Shown here: piece after piece, positions 9,601 to 17,287 of the stretch
How positions within the stretch are numbered: the first letter of the stretch is position 1
Layout: each line of letters opens with the position of its first letter
NCBI GenBank assembly: GCA_025453675.1
Contig: JALOPW010000003.1
Span: 1-64,000 of the forward strand
Direction: 5' to 3'
DNA: 64,000 nucleotides
Source: Methanolinea sp.
Lineage (GTDB): Archaea; Halobacteriota; Methanomicrobia; Methanomicrobiales; Methanospirillaceae
Notes under the pieces: model-generated
The model's input: only the letters and a program-made list of their open reading frames with translations
Databases searched by the model: none
What the model was told of the DNA's origin: nothing
Made by a program: the position numbers and the translations under genes

Positions 9601-10074
9601 GGAAGTGTTTCCATCGCCGAAGTCCCAGAGGTAACTGGTGATTACTCCCGTGGAGAGATCATTGAACTGCACAGGAAGCGGCACAGGGCCATTGAGGGGT
9701 GTTGCACTGAAGGCAGCCACGGGTGGCGGGTTGGTAACCTGTATATACCCTGCCCTTACCATCGTATCACTCCCGCTGCTGTTTGCAACGGTCAGGCTCA
9801 CCGTGAAATTTCCAGTAAGACCATACTGGTGCAGCGGATTCTGCAGGTTGGTGGATGTCCCGTCACCAAAATACCAGAGCCAGGAAGTGACACAGCCTGT
9901 GGAATGGTCGTTAAACTGTACATTGAGCGGAGTAACACCACTGAGGGGCGATGCGGTAAAATTCGAATACAGTACGTCTGCGCTCACGGGGACCAGCCCT
10001 GCGGTGATCAGGAGAAGGGCTGCAAGGAGGGTGATTCTCACCCTGCAGGATTGAGGGTTATACATAACATTCAT
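6637..10074 (-). CDS. Secreted multi-PKD-domain surface protein
   Basis: A 1145-residue exported protein. An N-terminal signal peptide (hydrophobic core ITLLAALLLITAGLVPVSA) is followed by 13 consecutive PKD domains of roughly 85 residues. Each is recognisable by a PL-V-F-D strand, a W-FGDG turn and an H-Y--PG-Y-V-LTV end. The sixth lacks the usual PL motif, and the ninth and tenth carry insertions. The last PKD runs to the C-terminus (SRRIYVR), and I see no membrane anchor or sorting signal. PKD arrays are known as adhesive or spacer modules of archaeal cell surfaces. Residues near the start may be trimmed, since ATG also occurs at codon 4. Confidence 0.9.
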   Translation of the reverse strand: MNVMYNPQSCRVRITLLAALLLITAGLVPVSADVLYSNFTASPLSGVTPLNVQFNDHSTGCVTSWLWYFGDGTSTNLQNPLHQYGLTGNFTVSLTVANSSGSDTMVRAGYIQVTNPPPVAAFSATPLNGPVPLPVQFNDLSTGVITSYLWDFGDGNTSTSSDPLHPYTAPGSYNVSLTVGNDGGSDTYSIPSYITVTNAPPTASFSANLTAGNSPLHVLFTDTSSGVDITGWSWTFGDGGTSTASDPLYVYHTPGTYSVSLMVENDGGNSTRIMNDYIRVFEQVPQADFIAVPTSGGEPLPVQFYDTTLGNHSTWLWQFGDGQSSSMQSPAHTYQNPGAYTVSLTSGNSGGTNTTTKVDYIQVSQRIPVADFSGTPTSGSIPLTVNFTDLSTGTPTSWLWSFGDGNTSTSRNPSHQYAFPGVFTVNLTVSNSYGTDTMEKAQYITTGEHPHADFNVTSTSLYTNQYVVFHDLSTGEPTEYIWDFGDGSTSTYMDPWHWYAEPGNFTVSLTVTNPFGSDTELKTDYLTVTPHPPEADFNAWPMDGSFPLTVTFQQWSYGGYYENLSYEWDFGDGSPNSTSPDYMVVHTYMNSGVYTVILTVSADGLSDTVVRENFIGTQSPPPPVAEFTASPRSGDLPLTVSFIDQTSGSPLITYGWDFGDGMSSTEKNPVHAYASAGTYNVTLTATNGGGSSVESKDGYIIVGAVAPLNADFASNVTNGTVPLTVQFLDASEGNPSSWSWYFESGYYYVLDGEVMDSAYPYSGGQVSSEKNPVVTYNSPGNYSVTLTVSRTGETDTIEKVDYIQVSPPPPVADFYAYPTEGPAPLMVEFDAYTSWWYYNDEWIWDFGDGSGVTEDYPWVEHLYQNPGLYNVTLTVNSPYGSDTTTKVQFINVTQVLPPEPAFVATPLSGNAPLEVSFTDTSAGTVTSRLWDFGDGTSAWANATTGVTHVYSLPESYSVSLTVGNAGGQATEVKPDYITVNPFGPPPVASFSLSPSIGSAPLTVSFTDLSRGMPSRWEWNFGDGSGSSLQNPVHTYTAPGKYSATLTVYNSGGSNSLSRTVWVTAPRSPIAFFITDRTMGFAPLTVHFTDRSVGSPISWAWNFGDGSSSSQKNPTHTYTASGTYSAVLTVQNAAGSSTTSRRIYVR

Positions 10075-10176
10075 CTCGGAGTGTTCACTCGGAGGATGGA
10101 TAAGTTGGAACTACCAGGCATGAATTACAGGCCCGGAAGCTCCTCATGAGCTATGCCTCTGAATGCCACCTTTCTA

Positions 10177-10206
10177 CGTGACCATTTATGGTCACGCCTT
10201 ATAAAC
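10177..10206. promoter_or_regulatory. Palindrome next to a TATA-like element in a divergent promoter region
   Basis: CGTGACCA (10177-10184) and TGGTCACG (10189-10196) form a perfect 8-base inverted repeat around TTTA. A TTATAAAC element (10199-10206) follows directly. The site lies between the divergent PKD gene (start 10074) and TPR gene (start 10340). A dimeric regulator bound here would cover the TATA element. That role is inferred from position and symmetry. Confidence 0.4.
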
Positions 10207-10339
10207 TTTTCTGCGGTCTCCTCCAAGAGATCCCCCTTCCTGACTCCCTACTACGAGTATATGACCAGCTATTCACTGGTTTTTTATTGTGAACTCCCGG
10301 GGAAATTCATTAAATATCATGGGGCATACCTTCACATTC

Positions 10340-10963
10340 ATGGAAGAGATGGACCTGGTGGAGAGAGCCCGCCGTGCAAAAAATATGGGGAAGCATGAAG
10401 AGGCGATTGCCGCGTATGCCGAAGTCCTGAAAACCGCCCCCCGTGACACCTCCATCATGGAGGCCATGGGGGACATCTATTACGAGATGGGGAGGCACGA
10501 GGAGGCATTATCTGTCTACGACGAAGCCCTGCGACAAGAACCCCATAATCTCCTGGTCCTTTTCAAGAAAGGGTATACTCTGAGAAAAATCCACCGGTGC
10601 GGGGATGCACTGGAGTGTTTTGACATTGCCCTGACGGTCAATCCTGGATTTCTCTATGCGCTCAATGACAGAGGGTACTGTCTGAACGAACTGGGTCGCT
10701 ATGATGAAGCGCTGAAATGTTTTGACCGTTCGCTCTCTCTCAGCCCCCGGAATATACGGGTCATCACCAGCAAAGGGATCGCGCTGCGGGAGCTCAACCG
10801 TCTGGAAGAGTCCCTGGCATGTTTCAACAGGGCACTCGAACTGAACGCGGTGAATGCCTTTGTGTATTACCAGAAATCCCTCACTCTCCGGGAGATGGGC
10901 AAGACAAAAGAGGCAGATGAATGCCTGAAAAGGATCAATTTTCCCTGGCCCAGGAAGGTATGA
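10340..10963 (+). CDS. Tetratricopeptide repeat protein
   Basis: A soluble protein of 207 residues made of about six TPR units of 34 residues. Each has the pattern A--Y-EAL---P, for example AIAAYAEVLKTAPRD, EALSVYDEALRQEPHN and EALKCFDRSLSLSPRN. TPR arrays are protein-binding scaffolds, and the partner is unknown. The ATG at 10340 is chosen because TTAAATAT at about 10310-10317 looks like its TATA box. In-frame GTG (10289) and ATG (10319) starts would give up to 17 more residues. Confidence 0.85.
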   Translation: MEEMDLVERARRAKNMGKHEEAIAAYAEVLKTAPRDTSIMEAMGDIYYEMGRHEEALSVYDEALRQEPHNLLVLFKKGYTLRKIHRCGDALECFDIALTVNPGFLYALNDRGYCLNELGRYDEALKCFDRSLSLSPRNIRVITSKGIALRELNRLEESLACFNRALELNAVNAFVYYQKSLTLREMGKTKEADECLKRINFPWPRKV

Positions 10964-11050
10964 ACATGCTCTTTTCACGAGATTGATGGGGAAAAACGGG
11001 AAAAAACCGCCTGCTTCTCATTTTTCCATACTGCAAGGGGGAGAGGAAAC

Positions 11051-11257
11051 AAAAAAACTACATGATTCCTTCGAGATATACGCATATGCATTCATGAAAA
11101 TGGCTCGGCCATACTCATATTCACACACTATGAATTCCTTTCAGGATTTCAGACATAAATTTCGAAAATCACGAGGTGATTTTGGTATGAAAACCGCATC
11201 CGCGGTTTTCATCAGGGGGGGCATGTGACCCGACGATCTCATGTGCGTTTCATTCGG
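11051..11257 (+). repeat. Dispersed hairpin repeat, copy B (full length)
   Basis: The second full copy (about 207 bases), in the same orientation as copy A. Its third hairpin is perfect: ATGAAAACCGC and GCGGTTTTCAT with loop ATCC (11187-11212). The middle hairpin is AAAATCAC-GAG-GTGATTTT. The first hairpin has two mismatches. The copy sits between the convergent TPR gene and the NifD-like gene and ends three bases before the latter's stop codon. Confidence 0.8.
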
Positions 11258-11260
11258 AAA

Positions 11261-12418
11261 TCAGGGACTTGTACGCTCCCTGATCATGCTGAGAACGGCA
11301 TTTCCGCCTTCAGGGCCTGCAGTCCTCTGGCTTCCGTGCATTACGTCGATGAGGGGGATCCCAAGCCTTGCGGCGAGAGGGCGCTCCATCAGCCCGCCGA
11401 TGATCAGCCCGATACGGTGACTTTTCAGGGAATCTTCAATATCATCCCAGTCAGGGGAGACCAGAAGAGTACATTCGTCACCTGCGGCAACCCTCACATC
11501 AGAAATGAGCGGAGTCTCAAAGTCGAGGATGATCATCACCGGGGCCATGCCATGGATGGAAAGGAACCGGGCAAGGGCAATCGCCCTGGTGGGGCCGGCA
11601 AAGAGTGCGACATGTGGTGGGTGAAGAGGCGCGCTGGTTTCCGGGGATTGGACTAAAAGTGAAGGGACGGAGGATATGTTGAGTGCAGAGGCCACGTGTA
11701 TCAGGAATTCCTGGCTCAATTCAGCACCGATAGGAAACACGCACCGTATATATGGTGTCCCAAATCGCTGCTGCAGGTATTGGGCGACCTGTAATCCTGA
11801 TGTTTCGCATATCACGATATTCAGAGACGCAGACCCGGTAGTGCGAAGCTGTGCGTATGATGCACCCGCAGGGATCACTACCCCCACAATAAGGCCAAGG
11901 AGCGAGAGAAGGCGGCGTATTTCACGCAGATCGGGCCCCGCCCTGAGCAATCCAATAATGTTAACGGTCCGGGGGATTGGCGTCTCCACAGGTTCTGCAA
12001 TCTCCGATACGATGGTGCTCAGGGTCCTGGCATATCCTTCGGTGAAATTGCCGGTAAAGCCACCCGCATCGATGCTGATCACTCTCGCCCGGGTCCGGGC
12101 GACCCGGCAGGCATTCTGGACATCCTCGCCGATTATCCCGGATGCACAGCAGGAGAGCACCACAATAATCTCCGGCTTTTTTCCGGCATCGAGGTCCTCG
12201 ATAGCCTGCTTCAACCGCTCTTCAGCCCCAAAGATGACGTCATGCTCATCCATGCAGGTGCAGTAGACCTGGCTGTGGTGGTCTCCCCGGAGCCCAAGGA
12301 TATAGTTGATATGGTACACGCACCCTTTTGGTCCATGCACGAGGATAACGGTGTCCTTCATGGTGGCTGCAGCCTTGATGGCCCCAAACAGGCTGCAGGT
12401 GAGGCGGGGGACCTCCAT
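11261..12418 (-). CDS. Solitary nitrogenase component-1-like (NifD-like) protein
   Basis: A member of the nitrogenase component-1 superfamily (385 residues from the ATG at 12418), the fold used by NifD/NifK, BchN/B and CfbD. It keeps all three cysteine positions that hold the P-cluster or a 4Fe-4S cluster in relatives: Cys8 in TCSLFGA, Cys33 in HGPKGC and Cys91 in LSCCASGIIGED, plus an additional CTC at 53-55. The start at 12418 places the first cysteine at the same distance from the N-terminus as in the paralogues at 44.9 and 45.9 kb. An in-frame ATG at 12538 would add 40 low-complexity residues. No NifH or second subunit is adjacent. The upstream same-strand gene is a LarE-type sulfur transferase 258 bases away. 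Substrate and cofactor are unknown. Confidence 0.8.
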   Translation of the reverse strand: MEVPRLTCSLFGAIKAAATMKDTVILVHGPKGCVYHINYILGLRGDHHSQVYCTCMDEHDVIFGAEERLKQAIEDLDAGKKPEIIVVLSCCASGIIGEDVQNACRVARTRARVISIDAGGFTGNFTEGYARTLSTIVSEIAEPVETPIPRTVNIIGLLRAGPDLREIRRLLSLLGLIVGVVIPAGASYAQLRTTGSASLNIVICETSGLQVAQYLQQRFGTPYIRCVFPIGAELSQEFLIHVASALNISSVPSLLVQSPETSAPLHPPHVALFAGPTRAIALARFLSIHGMAPVMIILDFETPLISDVRVAAGDECTLLVSPDWDDIEDSLKSHRIGLIIGGLMERPLAARLGIPLIDVMHGSQRTAGPEGGNAVLSMIRERTSP

Positions 12419-12676
12419 GGATTGAAGAGGAGTGGACACAGCAGAAGGATATGGTGAAGTGTGGAATGTAATAGTATCTCTTTGGGGAGGCCTCCACCTG
12501 CCCCATCCCCCTGTCATACCCACCGGGTAAATTGCCACGGATATCCCCCAATCCGGTTCACCTTAACGTCACAGGTCCTGCCACACATTCTTTTGGGAGA
12601 GTCATGAATAAGGAAAAGAGACCGAATGCCCCGATACTGCCCCCTTATTCTTCAAATGGTACGAACTCCCCGGGTG

Positions 12677-13507
12677 TCAGAGCGGCTCTCCTGTATGACC
12701 CCCGGGTAGGATCCCCCTGTCCATGCTCCCGCTGCGCAGCCCTTCCAGATCAAGGGTGCAGTAGAGGAGCCCGAGTTCCCGCATCCGGGTGGTGATAAAT
12801 TCCTTGTGCAGAATGAGGCGGGGCATATCCTCTTCTGGGACTTCGATCCGGGCAAGTGTTCCATGCACTCGCACTCTCACGCGGGGGAATCCTCTCTCCC
12901 CCAGGAACTGTTCCGCATCTTCAATCTTCTGCAGGAGATCCCTGGTGATGTGATCGCCGTAGGGTATACGGGTTGCCAGGCAGGGAGTGGACAAAAGGTT
13001 CCAAAATGTGTATCCCTTCTCCCTGGAGATGGCCCTTATCCTCGGTTTTTGTAAGCCGCATTCAGCAAGAGGGTGCAGGATGCCCTCTTCATCGGCTGCC
13101 CGCAAACCTGGCCGGAACTCTTCGAGGTCAGAGGGATTCACACCGTCCATGACCACCCCCAACCCATAATCTGTTGCTTTTCCCCGTAAGATTGCGGAGC
13201 TCCTCTTCTTGCATATATAACACCGGTGAGGGGGATTGTGCCGGAACTCTTCATCCTCGAGTATTGGGAACGGCACCACCTCGCAGGGTATTCCGAGAAA
13301 GGCCGCCCGGGCTTTTGCATCCTCAATGGTATGCCTTGGTACCAGCGGGGAGTCCAGCAACACGCATCTCACCCTCCCCGGAACCGTCTCCTCTGCAACT
13401 GCTGCCAGAAACGAGCTGTCCAGCCCGCCAGAGTAGGAGATGACCATGCCCCCGGATTCTTTCAGGTAGCGCTTGAGTGCCCGTATGGAATCTTCCCTGG
13501 AAATCAT
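12677..13507 (-). CDS. larE: LarE-type ATP-dependent sulfur transferase
   Basis: A PP-loop ATP pyrophosphatase of 276 residues with the motif SGGLDSS (residues 26-32). In LarE enzymes the tetrapyrrole-free nickel-pincer nucleotide precursor is adenylated and then thiolated. Cys176 in STPCLATR sits at the position known as the sacrificial cysteine of LarE. With the pair Cys96 and Cys99 (CYICK) it forms the three-cysteine pattern of LarE types that use a 4Fe-4S cluster instead of sacrificing a cysteine. No larB or larC is in the window. It is divergent from moeB and lies upstream of the NifD-like gene on the same strand, so a thiolation step linked to that protein or to MoaD-type sulfur chemistry is possible. 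Confidence 0.82.
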   Translation of the reverse strand: MISREDSIRALKRYLKESGGMVISYSGGLDSSFLAAVAEETVPGRVRCVLLDSPLVPRHTIEDAKARAAFLGIPCEVVPFPILEDEEFRHNPPHRCYICKKRSSAILRGKATDYGLGVVMDGVNPSDLEEFRPGLRAADEEGILHPLAECGLQKPRIRAISREKGYTFWNLLSTPCLATRIPYGDHITRDLLQKIEDAEQFLGERGFPRVRVRVHGTLARIEVPEEDMPRLILHKEFITTRMRELGLLYCTLDLEGLRSGSMDRGILPGGHTGEPL

Positions 13508-13588
13508 GCCCTCTGCTCCCTGATAACCGGCCGGAAAGTCCGGATGACCTCGGGATGGTTGTTACACACCATTATGTTTCAGGATGAC

Positions 13589-13598
13589 TAAATATACT
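13589..13598. promoter_or_regulatory. TATA box in the larE/moeB divergent promoter
   Basis: TAAATATACT lies in the 143-base space between larE (minus) and moeB (plus). It is about 55 bases before the moeB ATG and, read on the other strand, about 85 before larE. It is the only strong TATA-like element there, so it may serve one or both genes. Confidence 0.4.
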
Positions 13599-13650
13599 CT
13601 ACAATGCATGCCTCCGCGGGAATGCCTGATATGTAAATGGAGAGAACCTG

Positions 13651-14385
13651 ATGCTTTCTGAGAGAGAGCGCCAACGTTATATACGCCAATTACCCCTGAT
13701 TGGAGAAGAAGGGCAGGAACGTCTCCAGAGCGCATCAGTCTGCATCGCCGGTGCAGGCGGCCTGGGGTCGCCGGTCTCGCTCTACCTGGCCGCGGCAGGT
13801 GTCGGGCACATACGGCTGATCGATCCCGACCGGGTGGAGAGGAGCAACCTGAACCGGCAGATTCTGCATGCGGAACCAGATCTTTTCCGTTTCAAGGTAG
13901 AATCGGCTGCTGATAAACTCGAGGCGTTGAATCCTGATATTCGGATCGAGCCATTGCCTGTTGCGTTCAACGTTGAGAATGCCTCCCGGGTGGCATTCGG
14001 CATGGACCTTCTTCTGGATGCCCTTGACAACTACGAGGCCCGTTACCTCCTGAACAGGGTGGCATTCGATCAGGGCACCCCCCTTGTCCATGCAGCGGTG
14101 AGCGGATTTCATGGGCAGCTGACCACTCTCATCCCCGGCGAGACCCCCTGCCTGCAGTGCATCATGCCATATCCCCCTGAAGGAGAATATTCCCCGGTGC
14201 TTGGGGTCACGGCGGGAATATTAGGCCTCCTGCAGGCACTGGAGGCTATAAAATTACTGATCAGGGAGGGCGAATTAGCCACGAACATCCTGATGGTCTG
14301 GGATGGCAGGTGTGGCAGGCTTGATCAGATCCCTCTCACGAGAGACCTGGGATGCGTAGTGTGCGGAGCTGGTGGTAAAAAGTGA
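13651..14385 (+). CDS. moeB: MoeB/ThiF-type E1-like adenylyltransferase
   Basis: A 244-residue ubiquitin-activating-like enzyme that adenylates the C-terminal glycine of a MoaD/ThiS/SAMP-type carrier. It has the Arg finger region near the start (RYIRQLPLIG), the nucleotide-binding GAGGLGSPV (about 34-42), and DPDRVERSNLNRQ. Two Cys pairs (CLQC and CVVC) should bind zinc. There is no rhodanese domain. The stop overlaps the start of the following MoaD-like gene by one base, and moaE follows, so molybdopterin synthase activation is the likely role. ThiF-like or sampylation functions cannot be excluded. Confidence 0.88.
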   Translation: MLSERERQRYIRQLPLIGEEGQERLQSASVCIAGAGGLGSPVSLYLAAAGVGHIRLIDPDRVERSNLNRQILHAEPDLFRFKVESAADKLEALNPDIRIEPLPVAFNVENASRVAFGMDLLLDALDNYEARYLLNRVAFDQGTPLVHAAVSGFHGQLTTLIPGETPCLQCIMPYPPEGEYSPVLGVTAGILGLLQALEAIKLLIREGELATNILMVWDGRCGRLDQIPLTRDLGCVVCGAGGKK

Positions 14386-14666
14386 TGATAAAAGTGCATA
14401 TAAGATCCTTTGCGAGGTTCAGGGAGTTGTTTGGCGATCGCTTTGAGGTGGAAGTCTGTCAACCGGCCACCATACGCTCCGTGGTCCAGGCGGTGGGGCA
14501 GAGGAACAGGGATGGCCTGCAGGAACTGATGGATGGTGAGGGGAAGGTGAAACGGTCCGTGATTCTGCTTATAAACCGGGAACGAATCACTGGCGAGGGA
14601 AGGGAAAACCATCCGGTTGCCGAGGGTGACGAAGTGGCAATATACCCCCCGGTGGCAGGCGGATAA
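14385..14666 (+). CDS. moaD: MoaD-like sulfur carrier
   Basis: A 93-residue ubiquitin-fold protein ending in the exposed Gly-Gly tail (YPPVAGG) needed for adenylation and thiocarboxylation. The segment EGDEVAIYPPVAGG is typical of MoaD, the small subunit of molybdopterin synthase. The ATG at 14385 overlaps the moeB stop. A GTG three bases earlier is an alternative. MoeB should activate it and MoaE should accept it. Confidence 0.86.
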   Translation: MIKVHIRSFARFRELFGDRFEVEVCQPATIRSVVQAVGQRNRDGLQELMDGEGKVKRSVILLINRERITGEGRENHPVAEGDEVAIYPPVAGG

Positions 14667-14682
14667 TTGGAAGGTGACTGAT

Positions 14683-15084
14683 ATGATACGGATCACCAGG
14701 GAGGAATTTGACCCTGCAGGGCTCCTCGAGGAGGCACGGAGCGCAGAACTGGGAGCCCTTGTCAGCTTTCTCGGTATCGTGAGGGATGATGGGATTGAAA
14801 GGATGGATCTCGAGGCGCATGAGGAAGTAGCCGAGCAGGATCTTTTCCGCATAAGAAAAGAGGCTATTGCCAGGTTTGGTGTCCACCGGGTGGATATCGT
14901 GCACAGGATAGGATCGCTGTCGGTAGGCGATCATATTGTCATGATTATTGTCGGGGCCCCTCACCGGAAGGCCGCGTTCCAGGGATGCGAGTACGTCATT
15001 GATCAGATAAAGGAGTCTGTGCCGATCTGGAAGAAAGAGTACACTGCCCGGGGTTCACGATGGGTCCCGGGCGAGCATGAATGA
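14683..15084 (+). CDS. moaE: Molybdopterin synthase catalytic subunit MoaE
   Basis: The 133-residue large subunit of molybdopterin synthase, which turns cyclic pyranopterin monophosphate into molybdopterin with sulfur from MoaD thiocarboxylate. Family motifs are present: the early GALVSFLGIVRDD loop, IVGAPHRKAAF, and PIWKKEY with the catalytic lysine. The start at 14683 has GGAAGGTGA upstream. The longer open frame (from 14617) overlaps moaD and lacks family similarity. It completes a moeB-moaD-moaE operon, consistent with tungsto- or molybdopterin enzymes such as formylmethanofuran dehydrogenase in a methanogen. Confidence 0.9.
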   Translation: MIRITREEFDPAGLLEEARSAELGALVSFLGIVRDDGIERMDLEAHEEVAEQDLFRIRKEAIARFGVHRVDIVHRIGSLSVGDHIVMIIVGAPHRKAAFQGCEYVIDQIKESVPIWKKEYTARGSRWVPGEHE

Positions 15085-15242
15085 GCAACCGGGGGTATTC
15101 CTGGTCTATCAACTGCCATTCACACATGTGGCGTGAGGGGAACCTGGAACATGGATTGAGTCTCCCGCCCGACGGTTTTTTCCAATGAGCGGCAAATGAG
15201 TTCCTGGTTGTAAAAAGGGAGATCAAAAAAAATTGGAGCGAT

Positions 15243-16544
15243 CTATCCTCTCCACTCTCTTCTCACGAAGAAAAAAATCCCGGTAACGAGCAGTGCAACG
15301 GTACAGGGCCATACCGAGATCGGGATCGGGAAAGAGTCGGGGGTCAGCGCGACCTGTATCTGGGCAGTCTGGCCCGCGTTCAGGTTGAAGGTATTCTGGT
15401 AGTCCTGGTAGCCCTTCAATTGGAGGATAATGCTATGAGCGCCTGCAGGAATCGAGGGGATGGTCAGGGGAGTGATGCCTATGCACCTGTTGTCAATAAA
15501 GATGTTCGCCCCGGAGGGTTCGGAGGTGATCTGTACCGTTCCTGACCCTGCGGGTGCCTGGACAAGAGTGAGGCTTGCCCGGACGCTGGCCGTCTTTCCT
15601 GCCTGCACCTGCACCCGGGTGGAATATTCCTGGTAATTCTCCAGCTTGAATGTCAGCACATGCTCTCCGGGGGATATCCCCGTGAGGTCCAGCGGATTTC
15701 CTGCCTGGGTGACGCCCTGGTAGACTCCATCCACGTATACGGATGCCCCTGGTGGCGTTGAATCGATATTGATGAATCCTGTCTTCATACTCGTCTGGAC
15801 CTGCAGGGGCATATCAACGAAGGTCACCTGGTTGGGCCGCACATTCACGATACCGGACCAATCCTCGTATCCCACCAGTTTCAGGAGCACAAAATGGGAT
15901 CCTGCCGCAAGATTGCCTACAGTGGTGGCGGTCGATCCGCGGTATATACCATCCACGTAGACATCAGCTCCTCCGGGAGAGCTCTTGATCTGCAGGGTGC
16001 CCACGTCTGAGAGGGGTTTTAATACTGCCTCAACCGTGATGCTCCCGCTGGGAGGAACGTTGGTGATGGTGACATAAGGCTCGTATCCCGAGAGGAATGC
16101 CTGCACCAGGTGGCTCCCGGCGCGGATATCCTGGTAGGTCCAGGGTGCCTGCTGACCCTTGCCGCCATCAACGGTGATTAATGCCCCGCCGGGGGTTGAG
16201 GTGACCACCAGGGTGCCAAATGACTGGCTGGGTTCCAGATCTGTATAGACTCTGACAGTCTCGCCCGGCTGGGGATTGACCATGTACTGAGTAGTATACG
16301 GGTAATACCCGTTTGCGGCGATGGTGATGGTATGCTGCGGGCTTGCGGTTCCTGCAACAGGATAGGTGATGGGGGTGACGCCGATGAAGAGTCCATCGAT
16401 GATGACCTGGGCCCCTGATGGTGCGGATTCGATCAGGTAGAACCCTGTACTTCCCCCGACAGGCTGGGACCCCTGAACAGGGAGAGTTGCTGCCAGAACA
16501 AAAAAGAAGATCAAGGAAGTAAAAGCAAGTGCCTTCATTCGCAT
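15243..16544 (-). CDS. Exported PEGA-domain protein with C-terminal anchor
   Basis: A 433-residue surface protein: a signal peptide (residues about 3-25, ending near VQGSQ), five PEGA domains and a C-terminal membrane segment (CTVALLVTGIFFFV) followed by RREWRG. PEGA units show G-----S-P-GA-V-VDG---G-TP, for example SAPSGAQVIIDGLFIGVTP and SEPSGANIFIDNRCIGITP. The domains face outward and the Arg-rich tail stays inside. PEGA modules are common on methanogen surfaces, with an assumed adhesive or wall-binding role. GAGAGGTG lies upstream of the start. Confidence 0.88.
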   Translation of the reverse strand: MRMKALAFTSLIFFFVLAATLPVQGSQPVGGSTGFYLIESAPSGAQVIIDGLFIGVTPITYPVAGTASPQHTITIAANGYYPYTTQYMVNPQPGETVRVYTDLEPSQSFGTLVVTSTPGGALITVDGGKGQQAPWTYQDIRAGSHLVQAFLSGYEPYVTITNVPPSGSITVEAVLKPLSDVGTLQIKSSPGGADVYVDGIYRGSTATTVGNLAAGSHFVLLKLVGYEDWSGIVNVRPNQVTFVDMPLQVQTSMKTGFINIDSTPPGASVYVDGVYQGVTQAGNPLDLTGISPGEHVLTFKLENYQEYSTRVQVQAGKTASVRASLTLVQAPAGSGTVQITSEPSGANIFIDNRCIGITPLTIPSIPAGAHSIILQLKGYQDYQNTFNLNAGQTAQIQVALTPDSFPIPISVWPCTVALLVTGIFFFVRREWRG

Positions 16545-16578
16545 ATATGCACACCTCTCTCGCTCCAGCTACAAATAC

Positions 16579-16926
16579 TCATGGTGGTTTCCCTGGTGGA
16601 ACCATCGCCATACTGCCCGCATCATGTATGACACTGTACCAGGCCACATCCCGATAATTGCAGAAGGGACAACCCTGCGAGTGCCGGGCACAGTCATTGC
16701 AGAAGAGAAGACCGCATTTCCTGCATCGGACTCCCACCCCCTCACTATAGCCGGGTATGACCAGTACATGGACAGACCTGGTCTTTTTGACCATGCTCGT
16801 TCTGCATCGTGCACAGGACAACTCAGGTGAACAATTGGCATTCCCGGTTATGCCACCTGGTTTTTTTCCCTGTTGTAGATGATCAGACTCTGATGGAGGA
16901 GTCAGTACGCTGCAACTCCCCGGCAT
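16579..16926 (-). CDS. Small zinc-ribbon protein
   Basis: The C-terminal half shows well-spaced cysteines: CARC, CRKCG, CNDC and CPFC, a double zinc-ribbon or treble-clef pattern. The protein ends in VPPGKPP after a short hydrophobic stretch. The start is uncertain: ATG codons occur at 16956 and 16926, but the first 35 residues look non-coding, and a TTG directly before SCARC would also work. Cysteine spacing supports a real gene. The function is unknown, and nucleic-acid or protein binding is usual for such ribbons. Confidence 0.5.
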   Translation of the reverse strand: MPGSCSVLTPPSESDHLQQGKKPGGITGNANCSPELSCARCRTSMVKKTRSVHVLVIPGYSEGVGVRCRKCGLLFCNDCARHSQGCPFCNYRDVAWYSVIHDAGSMAMVPPGKPP

Positions 16927-17070
16927 TCTGAAATATGCACGCCACCCTGGTTCCATCCTTTGATGCCACCTGATGATCGATCTTTACCCGGCATTCCCTC
17001 ATATAGATTTCTCACCAGCAGCATTGTCCCCTGACCTATGGGTTTTGCAGAGGGTTTATGGGGCAGGAAT

Positions 17071-17170
17071 GTGCATATGAAACGTACATGGGACTTTCGG
17101 GTCACATGTTCCCCCTGATGAAAACCGCGGATGCGGTTTTCATACCAACCGCCTATGAACTCCTTTCTGG
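17071..17170 (-). repeat. Dispersed hairpin repeat, copy D (inverted, partial)
   Basis: It carries the tail and third hairpin of the repeat in inverted orientation. The stem ATGAAAACCGC/GCGGTTTTCAT with loop GGAT is perfect (17118-17143). Beyond it, CTATGAACTCCTTTC (17153-17167) matches the spacer of copy C in the forward, not the inverted, orientation, so the copy looks like a mosaic. The other stretches from 16957 to 17287 show no gene. Confidence 0.7.
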
Positions 17171-17287
17171 TGTGGCCTGTTCGCCTCTGGCAGGCAGAAG
17201 GGGTCATGAACGACGAATGTCCGTGGTCGGATGGGTTGATATGATACGGGTGGAATAAGTCCAGATCGAGAAGAATTGCGGAACATC

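Noticed and set aside
10983-11228. A short open frame (about 81 codons) inside repeat copy B
   Set aside because: It runs through the hairpins of the repeat. The reading results from the ATGAAAA motifs, and the frame is not kept in the other copies.
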